Positions 1 to 7,970 of a stretch of 64,000 nt of DNA are shown in pieces. The DNA is from an uncultured SAR86 cluster bacterium (lineage in GTDB: Bacteria > Pseudomonadota > Gammaproteobacteria > Magnimaribacterales > D2472), in the NCBI GenBank assembly GCA_902628925.1, contig CACOPA010000004.1, positions 1-64,000 of the forward strand, written 5' to 3'. The translations under genes and the position numbers were made by a program. Under the pieces are notes generated by a model. The model did not search any database and had not been told where the DNA came from. It saw only the letters and a list, made by a program, of their open reading frames with translations. Every line of letters starts with the position of its first letter. Positions within the stretch are counted from its first letter, which is position 1.

Positions 1-240
1 TTTTTCAATAATAAGTTCTGCCAGATCAACACAATTTTTATTTCTTTGTATTAATTCCTTAAAGAGAGCTTCTCTTGATTTAAAAGAAAGCTTATTAATG
101 TTATAAGCAAGTTGATAACAAATATCAACGTTACTAAGTTTAGATAAGTTAATAGGTTCAAATTTATAGGATACACATCCTCCTAAAAAAAGCAGAGAAG
201 AGACAAATAGAGTCCTAAATAAGTTTCTGTGGGACTTCAA
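1..240 (-). CDS. Putative outer-membrane lipoprotein, 3' end beyond window
   Basis: This reading frame runs off the left edge, so only the first 80 residues are visible. The only usable start after the in-frame stop is a TTG at 240, which gives a short basic n-region, a hydrophobic stretch and a lipobox (LFLGGC, Cys about residue 22). This predicts a lipid-anchored envelope protein. It overlaps the end of the HD-domain gene by 26 bp, which suggests translational coupling in the psiE-HD-lipoprotein operon. The mature part shows no family I recognise. The non-ATG start and the truncation keep confidence moderate. Confidence 0.5.
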   Translation of the reverse strand, partial: MKSHRNLFRTLFVSSLLFLGGCVSYKFEPINLSKLSNVDICYQLAYNINKLSFKSREALFKELIQRNKNCVDLAELIIEK

Positions 241-757
241 AGAATTGCTTAATTAGTGGTTTAAATGAATCAAGTGAATCAACTTCATAATTAGGATCAA
301 AGGCAGCTTGATCCCATTTATCGGTAAACTCCTCAGCTTTTTCATACCAGGGCTCATCTTTGTATTTGTTCCTTAAATCTCTGGGTTTTCCTTGATAGTG
401 ATAATAGTGTTCACCCTGAAAATCCTGATGCGTTCGAATAATATGATAGGCATCATCTGAAACATAAGGTTTAATTATTTCAGCACATATCTGGCCATGA
501 TTTGGAACATTGATAACTTTACCAATATCGTGGATAAGACTGATCAAGATCATCTCATCTGGTGCATTAGCTCTTCGTGCCATGGTTGCAGTTTGCAGGG
601 CATGATGAAGTTGATCAGTACCAAATCCAAGGGACACTCCTTCAAGTTGTTCAAGCATAGAAATTATTCTTTTTGGCATGTCAAAGACATGCGGAAGATG
701 TTCATTATAAATATGATCCCATTCCTCTTTGGTACTTTGATCCATTCTTGTAAACAT
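215..757 (-). CDS. HD-domain protein, PhnZ/inositol-oxygenase-like
   Basis: A 180-residue protein with an HD metal-binding core: His51/His52 in the first helix, the His76-Asp77 doublet in SLIHDIGK, then His87 and His110. The order and the short all-helical length fit the COG4341-type predicted HD proteins, a group that includes the mixed-valent di-iron oxygenase PhnZ as well as hydrolases. Whether this one oxidises or hydrolyses cannot be told from sequence. A Shine-Dalgarno (AGGAG) sits 6 nt before the ATG, inside the end of psiE, so it is the second gene of that operon. Association with psiE hints at phosphorus metabolism, which is inference. Confidence 0.7.
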   Translation of the reverse strand: MFTRMDQSTKEEWDHIYNEHLPHVFDMPKRIISMLEQLEGVSLGFGTDQLHHALQTATMARRANAPDEMILISLIHDIGKVINVPNHGQICAEIIKPYVSDDAYHIIRTHQDFQGEHYYHYQGKPRDLRNKYKDEPWYEKAEEFTDKWDQAAFDPNYEVDSLDSFKPLIKQFFEVPQKLI

Positions 758-765
758 AATTTCTC

Positions 766-1113
766 CTAAGGAAGTTTGATTTTTATATTTCTTAACACAA
801 TAGCAGCGATACTTAATAAAAGTATTGAAGCTGCCTCAAAGATTAACTGCTCGGGTTGTGAATCTTTACCCTGTAGGACTATTAACCTTGCAAGTGCAGT
901 AATAGCAATAAATAGAGGATAAATTACAGGGATCTCATGACTTTTAAAATAGACAGCAACCATTCCAAAGACCTCAGCATAAATAAACATAAGCAATAAA
1001 TCAGCAAGTCCAACAGTTTGATTATCAAAAACTACTATGAGCTCAAATATAACAGCAGATACTGTTAATATGGCTATAGTTATTAATATGGCGTCTTCAA
1101 CTATGCGAAACAT
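766..1113 (-). CDS. psiE: PsiE-family membrane protein
   Basis: A 115-residue integral membrane protein with about four hydrophobic segments. The middle block (LLLMFIYAEVFGMV followed by SHEIPVIYPLFIAITALAR) is the recognisable core of the phosphate-starvation-inducible PsiE family, and the length is close to that of E. coli PsiE (136). The biochemical function of the family is unknown. It is the first gene of an operon with the HD-domain protein (8-bp gap) and a lipoprotein. The sequence just upstream is very AT-rich with no Shine-Dalgarno and no TGTCA-type Pho box that I can see, so phosphate control is not supported by the DNA here. Confidence 0.8.
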   Translation of the reverse strand: MFRIVEDAILITIAILTVSAVIFELIVVFDNQTVGLADLLLMFIYAEVFGMVAVYFKSHEIPVIYPLFIAITALARLIVLQGKDSQPEQLIFEAASILLLSIAAIVLRNIKIKLP

Positions 1114-1157
1114 AGTTTAATATTAATATAAGTTAATAAATTAACGAAATTTTTGAA

Positions 1158-1742
1158 TTAGTACTTCTTTTTGGCAGGACCGCATTGGCCTCGAGCAAGA
1201 AATGAAACCTTTGGGCTTTTTAAATTTTTAATTTCTTTACCGCTCATAAAAATATTACCCTCGATTCGACCTTTACCAGTAAATAAGTTCAATGAATTTA
1301 TAATTTTGTAATAATCGATAACATATTCATCAAGATTGGGATGAGGAGTGTTTGGGGTATAAGACTCCTCAAGTGAAATAGTTCGCTCTGATTCAACAAG
1401 TTCTTTATTTGATCCGTCCAATAACCAAGTTATAGCTGGATCAACTTCATAATCAACTAGGGAAAGTTCTCCGGTTATTTCGTCTTTGCTCCAATATTGA
1501 TTAACAAAGAAATCTTCTCTATCCCATTTATCAGATATGTTAGCTTTAGCCTTATCAACTAAGAATGGTGTGTAGGGTCCAGCTGTGAAGTTTTTTAGAG
1601 CATCTCCGATATCTTGTAGATAGTTTCTACTTGGTATTGAATAGGTTGTCTCATAGGTACCTTTTAATTCGCAAATTATTTCTTCAGCATACAATGAAAT
1701 GTTGATAGAAAAGAAGATGATGAAATATTTTGAAATTCTCAT
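1158..1742 (-). CDS. Hypothetical exported protein
   Basis: A 194-residue protein with a clear N-terminal signal peptide (hydrophobic residues 6-18, likely cleavage after LYA). The rest is acidic with many Glu/Asp/Tyr residues and only two cysteines, one near residue 24 and one near 187, which could form a disulphide in the periplasm. I do not recognise a family. It stands head to head with the next gene, the two start codons being 12 bp apart, and is separated from psiE by 44 bp. Probably periplasmic or surface exposed. Confidence 0.6.
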   Translation of the reverse strand: MRISKYFIIFFSINISLYAEEIICELKGTYETTYSIPSRNYLQDIGDALKNFTAGPYTPFLVDKAKANISDKWDREDFFVNQYWSKDEITGELSLVDYEVDPAITWLLDGSNKELVESERTISLEESYTPNTPHPNLDEYVIDYYKIINSLNLFTGKGRIEGNIFMSGKEIKNLKSPKVSFLARGQCGPAKKKY

Positions 1743-1748
1743 TATATT
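1743..1748 (+). promoter_or_regulatory. Candidate leaderless -10 box (TATATT)
   Basis: TATATT matches the sigma-70 -10 consensus at five of six positions and ends exactly 6 nt before the ATG at 1755. The start would then coincide with transcription initiation, and there is no Shine-Dalgarno. No convincing -35 is present at 17 bp. The call rests mainly on the same spacing recurring at other starts in the window. Confidence 0.4.
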
Positions 1749-1754
1749 AGTTAG

Positions 1755-2123
1755 ATGAAATATATCTTTAGTTCTATTTTACTGCTGTTAGTTTTACAAA
1801 TAAATGCTCAAAATGATCAAATTGATTCTGTTGATGTTGAGGAATATATTGGCACCAATCAATTGGTATGCGGAAAAATTTTTTCTACGAGATACCTTAG
1901 AGATACTAAACAGGGGGTGATGTTTTTAAATATGGGTGGCTCCTATCCTAATCAACATGTTGCTGGAGTGACATGGTATAAGCAATATAAACAAAACTTT
2001 ACCTATCGACCCGACAAAGAGCTTAAAAATAAAAATATATGTATGGAAGGCTACATAGAAACATATCGAGGACGGCCGCAAATTTTTATCTTTAATGAAA
2101 GTCAGATAAAAATTATTAATTAG
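1755..2123 (+). CDS. Small exported protein, possible OB-fold
   Basis: A 122-residue protein with a signal peptide (hydrophobic residues 4-18, probable cleavage after NAQ or INA). The mature domain has the pattern of a short beta-barrel: a GKIFSTRY strand, a GVMFLNMGG strand, then ICMEGYIETYRGRPQIF and a closing strand. This recalls small secreted OB-fold domains related to nucleic-acid-binding modules, but the match is by eye only. It has no same-strand neighbour and no Shine-Dalgarno; it lies behind a TATATT box 6 nt upstream. Function unknown. Confidence 0.6.
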   Translation: MKYIFSSILLLLVLQINAQNDQIDSVDVEEYIGTNQLVCGKIFSTRYLRDTKQGVMFLNMGGSYPNQHVAGVTWYKQYKQNFTYRPDKELKNKNICMEGYIETYRGRPQIFIFNESQIKIIN

Positions 2124-2135
2124 ATATTAGTAAAT

Positions 2136-2570
2136 CTAAGTCAAAATAATTACTGTGTGCAATTCTGCTGCTTTATCAAGATCAGCTGAATTAGGGACTT
2201 TATTTTTATCTAACTTAACACCTGCAAAAAATGCATCAATAGGATTATGTTCGATGAGCTCTTTTAATTTGTCTCTCACAAAAGCATTATCAGTGAAATT
2301 AATTGATATATTTTTATTGATTTTTTTTCCTTTAAAGTAAATCTCTTGAGTTTCAATGTCTTTAAAATTTTTCCACCACAGATTTTCTCTTAAAGTTACA
2401 CATACAAGAGAGTTATTGATATGAGCATAGCTTGCTGGAATTTCAAATATTCTTTTAGATCTCCTACCAACAACCCTAAATAAAAGAATCTGATGACTAA
2501 TCAAGAAATGAATAGGTGATTTAAGAATTAATCTTACAATTGGATTAATAAAACTGAATAAAAGCTTCAT
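2136..2570 (-). CDS. Deazaflavin-dependent nitroreductase-like (DUF385-type) protein
   Basis: A 144-residue protein. The stretch from residue 30, with GRRSKR, a central pair of beta strands (IPASYAH, SLVCVTL) and WWKNF, matches the split-barrel layout of the nitroreductase/DUF385 family, in which GRKSG-R and a W-x-x-NL motif are typical. Those proteins usually bind F420 or a related flavin. Whether this organism makes F420 is not shown here, so the cofactor is uncertain. It begins 1 bp after the peptidase E-like gene ends and is probably co-transcribed with it. Confidence 0.45.
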   Translation of the reverse strand: MKLLFSFINPIVRLILKSPIHFLISHQILLFRVVGRRSKRIFEIPASYAHINNSLVCVTLRENLWWKNFKDIETQEIYFKGKKINKNISINFTDNAFVRDKLKELIEHNPIDAFFAGVKLDKNKVPNSADLDKAAELHTVIILT

Positions 2571-2571
2571 A

Positions 2572-3261
2572 TCATATAAATATGGATGAATATGCTTTAG
2601 TCAATATTTGATTGTCTTTAATTGAGACATTATATGAATTCTTTGATTTATAAAAACTAACATTGTACTTAACTAACTCATCAACAAAATGGAGCGCTGA
2701 TCCACCTTCGATGCAATAAATTGAGTCGATCAATCCTTCCTTAAGAAATTTATTCGTATAGGGTATTCTATCTGGCTCTTCATCATAATGAGGGCAACAA
2801 TTTCCCTTAATAATTCCAAGGCAGTCCAAAACTCTTAATTCGTCATCCCATGAATCAGTAACACCTTTTTCAAACCAGCAAATAGCACCAGCACTGACAC
2901 CAGACATGATCTTTCCTTCTTGGTAAGCATTTTGGAGTAATTTATCTATCCCCCACTCTCTCCATACAGCCAACATACTCTTAGTATTTCCTCCGCCAAC
3001 AAAAAAAACATCTTGTTCAGCAAATAACTTCTCTAAATTTGGAGTTCTTTTAAATAATGAGAGATGACTAGGATGGCATTCAAGTTCGTTGAAAACTTTA
3101 TAAAAATTTTCAATGTAGTCAGGTGGCTCTGCACTGGCAGTTGGAATAAAAAGAATGTTTGGGTTGGATTTAGAAGACTGATCTAAAATATACTGTTCAA
3201 TATGATTTTCTTGTGTAGTTCTTCCAAAACCACCGCCTCCGATTGCTATGATTTGACGCAT
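2572..3261 (-). CDS. Peptidase E-like serine peptidase (family S51)
   Basis: A 229-residue cytosolic enzyme of the S51 type, the family of alpha-aspartyl dipeptidase and cyanophycinase. Visible marks are GGGNTKSML (residues 89-97), the nucleophile elbow SGVSAGAICW with Ser123, and CPHYDEE with His158. A longer frame exists upstream, but the ATG at 3261 gives the standard family N-terminus (MRQIIAIGGG) and has a GGAGA Shine-Dalgarno 6 nt before it, so I chose it. It is divergent from the GMC oxidoreductase, with only 13 bp between the two start codons. A role in degrading Asp-containing dipeptides is inferred from the family. Confidence 0.75.
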   Translation of the reverse strand: MRQIIAIGGGGFGRTTQENHIEQYILDQSSKSNPNILFIPTASAEPPDYIENFYKVFNELECHPSHLSLFKRTPNLEKLFAEQDVFFVGGGNTKSMLAVWREWGIDKLLQNAYQEGKIMSGVSAGAICWFEKGVTDSWDDELRVLDCLGIIKGNCCPHYDEEPDRIPYTNKFLKEGLIDSIYCIEGGSALHFVDELVKYNVSFYKSKNSYNVSIKDNQILTKAYSSIFI

Positions 3262-3274
3262 CAAGTATCTCCAA

Positions 3275-4864
3275 ATGAATAGGTACAAATATATCATCAT
3301 AGGTGCAGGAAGTGCAGGCTGTGCATTATCAAACCGCCTGTCAGAAAATCCTAATTCTAATGTTCTGCTGCTTGAAGCGGGACCTCCTGATAAAAGTTCA
3401 AAAATCAGCATGCCACTGCGGGCTAGCAGCTTATTTAAAGATAAAGAATTTGGATGGGGTTACGAATCTTCAAAACAACAACATCTGCATAATAGATCAA
3501 TCAATTCTCCTAGAGGAAAAACTTTGGGTGGATCTAGCTCAACGAATGGAATGATTTATATTCGAGGCCAGGCTGATGATTATGATCAAATTGCAAGCAA
3601 GGGTTGTTATGGATGGAGTTATTCGGAATTATTACCGCTTTTTAGATCAATAGAAAATAATCAAGAAATTACCAATCAATTCCATGGAAATTTTGGAGAC
3701 GTTTGGGTTGATAAACCTAACTATATTTTACCAATTTCAAAGCATTTTATTGAAGCAGTAAAAGAAACAGGCATTATAGAAACAAATGACTTTAATGGAG
3801 CAGATCAAGAAGGAGTTGGTTTTTATCAAGTTAATATCAAATCAGGAAAAAGGTTTAGTTCAGCAGATGCATTTTTAAAACCTGTTACGGAGCGAAAAAA
3901 TCTTGAAATACTTAATCATGCTCATGTCTTAAAAATAGTAATTAGTGGGAATAAAGCAATTGGAGTTATCTATTCAATTAATGGAAAACGTCATACTGCT
4001 ATGTGCGATGCTGAAATCATTCTTTCTGCCGGCTCAATAAATACTCCAAAAATATTGAACCTTTCAGGGATAGGAGACCCTAATGAATTAAATAAACTGG
4101 GAATAAAAACAAACATTGCTAACAAAAATATTGGTAAAAATTTACAAGATCATTTAACAGTGAACATTTCTGCTACAGTTGAAGGTCACAGTACTTTTTA
4201 TGAGGAGCTCAGGGGTTTAAATGTTATTAAGCATTTAATTAATTATTACAGAAATAAACCCAGCTTATTTTCCTACGCAGCTGCAGATGTTGGGGTATTT
4301 TTTAAGCTTGATGAGAACTCTCAAAATTCAGACTTTCAAATACACTTTGCACCCGGTGCTGGTCAATATAATAAAGATGGGAAGATGCGTCCTATCTCAG
4401 GAATAACAGCATCAGTCTGTCAATTAAGACCTTTCAGTAGGGGCTCAGTAAAACTTCAAACAGCTAATTTTGAAGATGATCCAATAATTGATTATGGATA
4501 TCTAAATGATTCAAGAGATACAGAAATTCTACTTAAAGGAATAAAAATTGTACGACAATTCTTTAAAACAACGGTCATGAATAATTTAAATGCAAAGGAA
4601 GTAGCCCCAGGCATTGATGTAACAAATGATGCCGAGCTTGTAAAATTTCTTAAAGCTACTGCTTTATCTGTATATCATCCAGTTGGAACATGCAAAATGG
4701 GATTAGATTCAACCTCAGTAGTAGATCCTGAACTAAGGGTTCACGGTGTTGAGGGATTAAGAGTTGCTGATGCGTCGATACTGCCTCAACTAATATCAGG
4801 AAATACTAATGCAATCTGCAATGTGATTGGAGTTAAATGCGCTGATATGGTTGAGCGAAATTAA
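3275..4864 (+). CDS. GMC-family FAD-dependent oxidoreductase
   Basis: A 529-residue flavoprotein of the glucose-methanol-choline family. Residues 10-19 (GAGSAGCALS) form the FAD-binding Rossmann motif, GKTLGGSSSTNG is the first GMC signature, and the C-terminal block holds the catalytic His468 (YHPVGTCKMG) and the later NTNAICNVIG. Members oxidise choline, alkanols or other alcohols; the substrate cannot be read from the sequence. Length matches choline/alcohol dehydrogenases. No signal peptide. No Shine-Dalgarno precedes the ATG, and its promoter must lie within the divergent peptidase gene. Its stop overlaps the end of the next, oppositely oriented SDR by 4 bp. Confidence 0.85.
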   Translation: MNRYKYIIIGAGSAGCALSNRLSENPNSNVLLLEAGPPDKSSKISMPLRASSLFKDKEFGWGYESSKQQHLHNRSINSPRGKTLGGSSSTNGMIYIRGQADDYDQIASKGCYGWSYSELLPLFRSIENNQEITNQFHGNFGDVWVDKPNYILPISKHFIEAVKETGIIETNDFNGADQEGVGFYQVNIKSGKRFSSADAFLKPVTERKNLEILNHAHVLKIVISGNKAIGVIYSINGKRHTAMCDAEIILSAGSINTPKILNLSGIGDPNELNKLGIKTNIANKNIGKNLQDHLTVNISATVEGHSTFYEELRGLNVIKHLINYYRNKPSLFSYAAADVGVFFKLDENSQNSDFQIHFAPGAGQYNKDGKMRPISGITASVCQLRPFSRGSVKLQTANFEDDPIIDYGYLNDSRDTEILLKGIKIVRQFFKTTVMNNLNAKEVAPGIDVTNDAELVKFLKATALSVYHPVGTCKMGLDSTSVVDPELRVHGVEGLRVADASILPQLISGNTNAICNVIGVKCADMVERN

Positions 4865-5595
4865 GCATCCTGAGCAGTTGGCCTAATAACTATCTCATTT
4901 ACTGCAACACCATGATCTTGTTCCAGAGCATACTTAATAGCATCAGCTACTCTTTCTGCAGGTTGTGCAACCGCTCCTACACCACGCTTCATTAGTGCCT
5001 CAAGCATTGATTCATCTTTGATACTTCCAGCAAGTTCAGTTTTAAATGCACCTGGGTATATGCACGTAACCTGAATTACTCCAGAGGATTCAATTCTAGT
5101 GCCTTCAGAAATGGCCCGAACTGCATATTTAGTTCCAGAGTATACTGCACTACCTGGCATAACTCGTTTACCAGCAACTGAAGATATATTGATAATTTTT
5201 CCGTGACCTTGATCAACAAAATGTTTATAGACAGCATTCGTTCCATACAAAACACCCTTAACATTTACATCAATCATTTCGTCCCATTCTTCAGTTCTTC
5301 CAGCTGAAATAAGCGACAAAGGCATAATTCCAGCATTATTAATGATTGCATCAACACCACCAAAGGTATCAATTGATTTTTCTACCAGCCTATCAAGATC
5401 TACTTTTTTCTTAACATCTGTTACTTCATAGGCTGATGAATCCCCAAGCTCCTTTACTAATTCTTTAAGTCGATCTTCTCTTCTTGCACCCAAAATAACT
5501 TTACAACCATGATCAACAAGAAGCTGTGCGGCAACTCTCCCAAAACCTGAGCTTGCACCCGTAATTACAACTCTCATATCCTTGAGCTCACTCAT
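4861..5595 (-). CDS. Short-chain dehydrogenase/reductase (YdfG-like)
   Basis: A classical SDR of 244 residues. The nucleotide-binding TGASSGFG is at residues 12-19, NNAG follows in the central sheet, and the catalytic Ser (NISSVAG) and YxxxK (YSGTK) are intact. Arginines after the second strand (GARRED) favour NADP(H). The closest known group is the serine/3-hydroxy acid dehydrogenase YdfG type, but the substrate is unknown. An AGGAG Shine-Dalgarno lies 8 nt before the ATG. It is the last gene of a four-gene operon starting at 7939. Confidence 0.85.
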   Translation of the reverse strand: MSELKDMRVVITGASSGFGRVAAQLLVDHGCKVILGARREDRLKELVKELGDSSAYEVTDVKKKVDLDRLVEKSIDTFGGVDAIINNAGIMPLSLISAGRTEEWDEMIDVNVKGVLYGTNAVYKHFVDQGHGKIINISSVAGKRVMPGSAVYSGTKYAVRAISEGTRIESSGVIQVTCIYPGAFKTELAGSIKDESMLEALMKRGVGAVAQPAERVADAIKYALEQDHGVAVNEIVIRPTAQDA

Positions 5596-5598
5596 AAT

Positions 5599-6267
5599 TT
5601 ATCTCCTATTATGAAATTTAATTAAACGTTTTTTCCATTTATCAGTATATAGAGAAAATTCATCTTTTTTAATGTGGAACTCCTTAAAGAGCAAGTCTCT
5701 ATCAACCATTAAGATAACTAAATCGTTTATTGAGGTTTCAAACATTACATTATGTGCATTGGCATAAGCTGAGCATTGAAGAAAATAATCTTCTATCCAA
5801 TCCTTTCTTTTAAGTTTTTTTGCAGTTTTAAAATCGATAATTGCTGGCAATCCCTTATAAACCCCTATGCAGTCAGCTGTCCCCGCATACAGACCATCTA
5901 AAATTAGCCCACTTTCTAATCCCCATACTTCATCAATACCGTTGAGACATGAGGAAATAAATTTAGATGAAATTGATTTTGCAAGAAAGCCATTTCTGTC
6001 TTCTGTAAAATTATTCCAGGACTTTCCAAGCAAGTAATTTTCAATAGCCTCATGAACAGCACTTCCAATTAATGTGCTTTCTTGAACAATAGCATCAGCT
6101 TGTGCTGAACCTACTTTTCTTCGCCATTGTGTAATGCCTGATTTATCACCGGTAGCATCTAAAACTGTTGTCACGGATGGAACAAGATCATTATTTGAAT
6201 CTTTGTAAAAGCGCATTTCATTTTCTTCAACCCTTACTAAATTAGGGTACGAGTATTTAAAATGCAT
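5599..6267 (-). CDS. PD-(D/E)XK exonuclease, RecB/MGME1-like
   Basis: A 222-residue stand-alone nuclease. All RecB-family nuclease motifs are visible: His72 in GSAVHEAIE, Asp132 in AGTADCIG, the D-x-K pair Asp145/Lys147 in IIDFKTAK, and QxxxY (Gln164/Tyr168) in LQCSAYA. The layout resembles phage exonucleases and mitochondrial MGME1, which cut single-stranded DNA ends. There is no helicase or ATPase partner nearby; it is embedded between two SDR genes (2- and 3-bp gaps). The DNA-repair or anti-phage role is unproven. Base composition looks like its neighbours, so recent transfer is not evident. Confidence 0.75.
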   Translation of the reverse strand: MHFKYSYPNLVRVEENEMRFYKDSNNDLVPSVTTVLDATGDKSGITQWRRKVGSAQADAIVQESTLIGSAVHEAIENYLLGKSWNNFTEDRNGFLAKSISSKFISSCLNGIDEVWGLESGLILDGLYAGTADCIGVYKGLPAIIDFKTAKKLKRKDWIEDYFLQCSAYANAHNVMFETSINDLVILMVDRDLLFKEFHIKKDEFSLYTDKWKKRLIKFHNRR

Positions 6268-6269
6268 AG

Positions 6270-7031
6270 CTAATTAATTGATGACCCACCATCAACAGAT
6301 ATTATCTGCCCGGTAATGTAATTAGATTTTTCAGACAGCAAAAAAACAACTGCATCACCAATATCTTCTGGCTCACCAATGCGCTCCAATAAAACCGAGG
6401 ATTCAAGATACTTTTTTGCATTGGGTTCAGCTTTAAAATAATCTTGAACACCTGGAGTGTTGATCGTACCAGGAGATATTGCATTGACTCGTACTTTTCT
6501 TCCACTTAATTCTTTAGCAACTGATTGAGTTAAATTATTAACCGCAGCTTTTGCAGCAGCATATATGGAATTAAAAGCATATCCCCTAATAGCTGAGTTA
6601 GATGAAATATTTACAATGCTTGAAGTCGCTTGATGTTCATCAATGTAAGAAACTTGACAGGTTAATGCTTTCCAGAGGATTGTAAAACTTAGCTCTAGGG
6701 TTTTTTCAACATCACTCAAGTCATACTCATGGAATGGACCTAATCCCTTTGAAGCTGCTGCACTATTACAAAATCCGTTAATTGGTCCGATTAAAGTATG
6801 AGTTTTTTTAATCGCTTCAGAAAATGAATTCATTTCTGTGAGATCAACAACCAAAGGAAGAGTTGTGGATGGATATTTTTTTTCTAGGTCAAATGACGCA
6901 TTATTTAGGGTTTCTTCATTAATATCGATCATTGCAACTTTACCGCCAGCCTCAATAATTGATCTAGTGATACCAAGACCAATGCCTTGGGCGGCACCAG
7001 TAACTAAAAAATTTTTATCTTTAAGGCTCAC
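6270..7031 (-). CDS. Short-chain dehydrogenase/reductase
   Basis: A 253-residue SDR with TGAAQGIG at residues 11-18, Asp after the second strand (MIDINEE, favouring NAD), catalytic Ser in NISSNSA and YAAAK. The usual NNAG is replaced by NSAA, a tolerated variant. The C-terminus (SNYITGQIISVDGGSSIN) is typical of FabG-like and sugar or hydroxyacyl SDRs. The start overlaps the end of the upstream alpha/beta hydrolase by 4 bp and the next gene follows after 2 bp, so it is an operon member. Substrate unknown; a lipid-derived alcohol would fit the neighbourhood. Confidence 0.85.
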   Translation of the reverse strand: MSLKDKNFLVTGAAQGIGLGITRSIIEAGGKVAMIDINEETLNNASFDLEKKYPSTTLPLVVDLTEMNSFSEAIKKTHTLIGPINGFCNSAAASKGLGPFHEYDLSDVEKTLELSFTILWKALTCQVSYIDEHQATSSIVNISSNSAIRGYAFNSIYAAAKAAVNNLTQSVAKELSGRKVRVNAISPGTINTPGVQDYFKAEPNAKKYLESSVLLERIGEPEDIGDAVVFLLSEKSNYITGQIISVDGGSSIN

Positions 7032-7939
7032 TTATTAATCAAGTAATGTAAAACGTCATCATAAACGATGTTTCTTGAGGGTTCATTCAATATTTCATGT
7101 CGCATGTCATCATAAAGTTTTAAAGTGCAATTGGATGTTTTGGATGAAAGAATTTTATGTAATTTCTTAGGTCCTAAGCCAAATCCTCCTGCAGCATCCT
7201 CTTTACCAGATAGGATTAATACATCTAAATTTGATTGATATAGATGGAATCTATTCTTATCAAAAATTCTATTAAAACCAACCAAAAGGTCACTCCATAG
7301 TGAGTTTGATACTACAAAACCGCATAATGGATCATCAATATAGTCATCAACACTTCTTATAGAATATGACAACCAGTCTGATGGTGTTCTTGAATTCTTA
7401 ATAGATTTATTAAATCCTCCAAATACTAGCTCATGCATGGTTTGACTATAATTTTCTTTTCCCTTCAACAGATTACTTAATTTAAGAAATAAATTTTGAA
7501 ACATTAAAATTGATCCACCAGGAACCGATGAGCCTGAAAGAATAATATTCTTAATTGGATTACCTGATTGTATTGAGTCAAGAGTAATGTATGAGCCCAT
7601 ACTATGACCAAAAACTGAAAAAGTATGATCAGAAAACTTATTTACTAAAAAATTAGATACATCATTGAGATCGTTTACAACTAAATTCCAACCATTTTGC
7701 TTAGCAAATACACCAATGGGCTCAGATGCAGTAATTCTATTACCATGACCTCGATGATCGTATATAAATACGTTAATTCCATTTAGATTTAAGAAATTTA
7801 TAAATTCTTTGTATCTTCTTTGATGCTCCGCCATCCCATGATTAATAAGAATAGATTTATTTGAGTTTTCAGAAAAATGACTAGATAGCGTAATCTTCTG
7901 ACCATCACCAGTAATGACTTCTAAATATTCATTAAACAT
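7028..7939 (-). CDS. Alpha/beta hydrolase, monoacylglycerol lipase-like
   Basis: A 303-residue hydrolase of the serine aminopeptidase/lysophospholipase group. It shows the oxyanion NHGMAEHQRRY, the DHRGHG strand, the nucleophile elbow GHSMGS with Ser113, an acid in SGKEDAAGG and the His in MRHEI. No signal peptide, so it probably acts in the cytosol on short acylglycerols or lysolipids. It is the first gene of an operon with an SDR, a nuclease and another SDR. No Shine-Dalgarno is present; a TATAGT box lies 7 nt before the ATG, which suggests a leaderless mRNA. Confidence 0.8.
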   Translation of the reverse strand: MFNEYLEVITGDGQKITLSSHFSENSNKSILINHGMAEHQRRYKEFINFLNLNGINVFIYDHRGHGNRITASEPIGVFAKQNGWNLVVNDLNDVSNFLVNKFSDHTFSVFGHSMGSYITLDSIQSGNPIKNIILSGSSVPGGSILMFQNLFLKLSNLLKGKENYSQTMHELVFGGFNKSIKNSRTPSDWLSYSIRSVDDYIDDPLCGFVVSNSLWSDLLVGFNRIFDKNRFHLYQSNLDVLILSGKEDAAGGFGLGPKKLHKILSSKTSNCTLKLYDDMRHEILNEPSRNIVYDDVLHYLINK

Positions 7940-7946
7940 ATAAAAT

Positions 7947-7952
7947 ACTATA
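7947..7952 (-). promoter_or_regulatory. Candidate leaderless -10 box (TATAGT)
   Basis: Reading the minus strand, TATAGT (five of six to consensus) ends 7 nt before the ATG at 7939, in a start region without a Shine-Dalgarno. No clear -35 at 17 bp. The FabH-like gene starts divergently 19 bp away, so the short gap serves both directions. Confidence 0.35.
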
Positions 7953-7970
7953 TTAAATTAATTATTCTTA

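Noticed and set aside
497-769. 90-residue plus-strand frame opposite the HD-domain gene
   Set aside because: It lies entirely within the oppositely oriented HD gene, has no promoter or Shine-Dalgarno and no family features. The HD motifs on the other strand are decisive.
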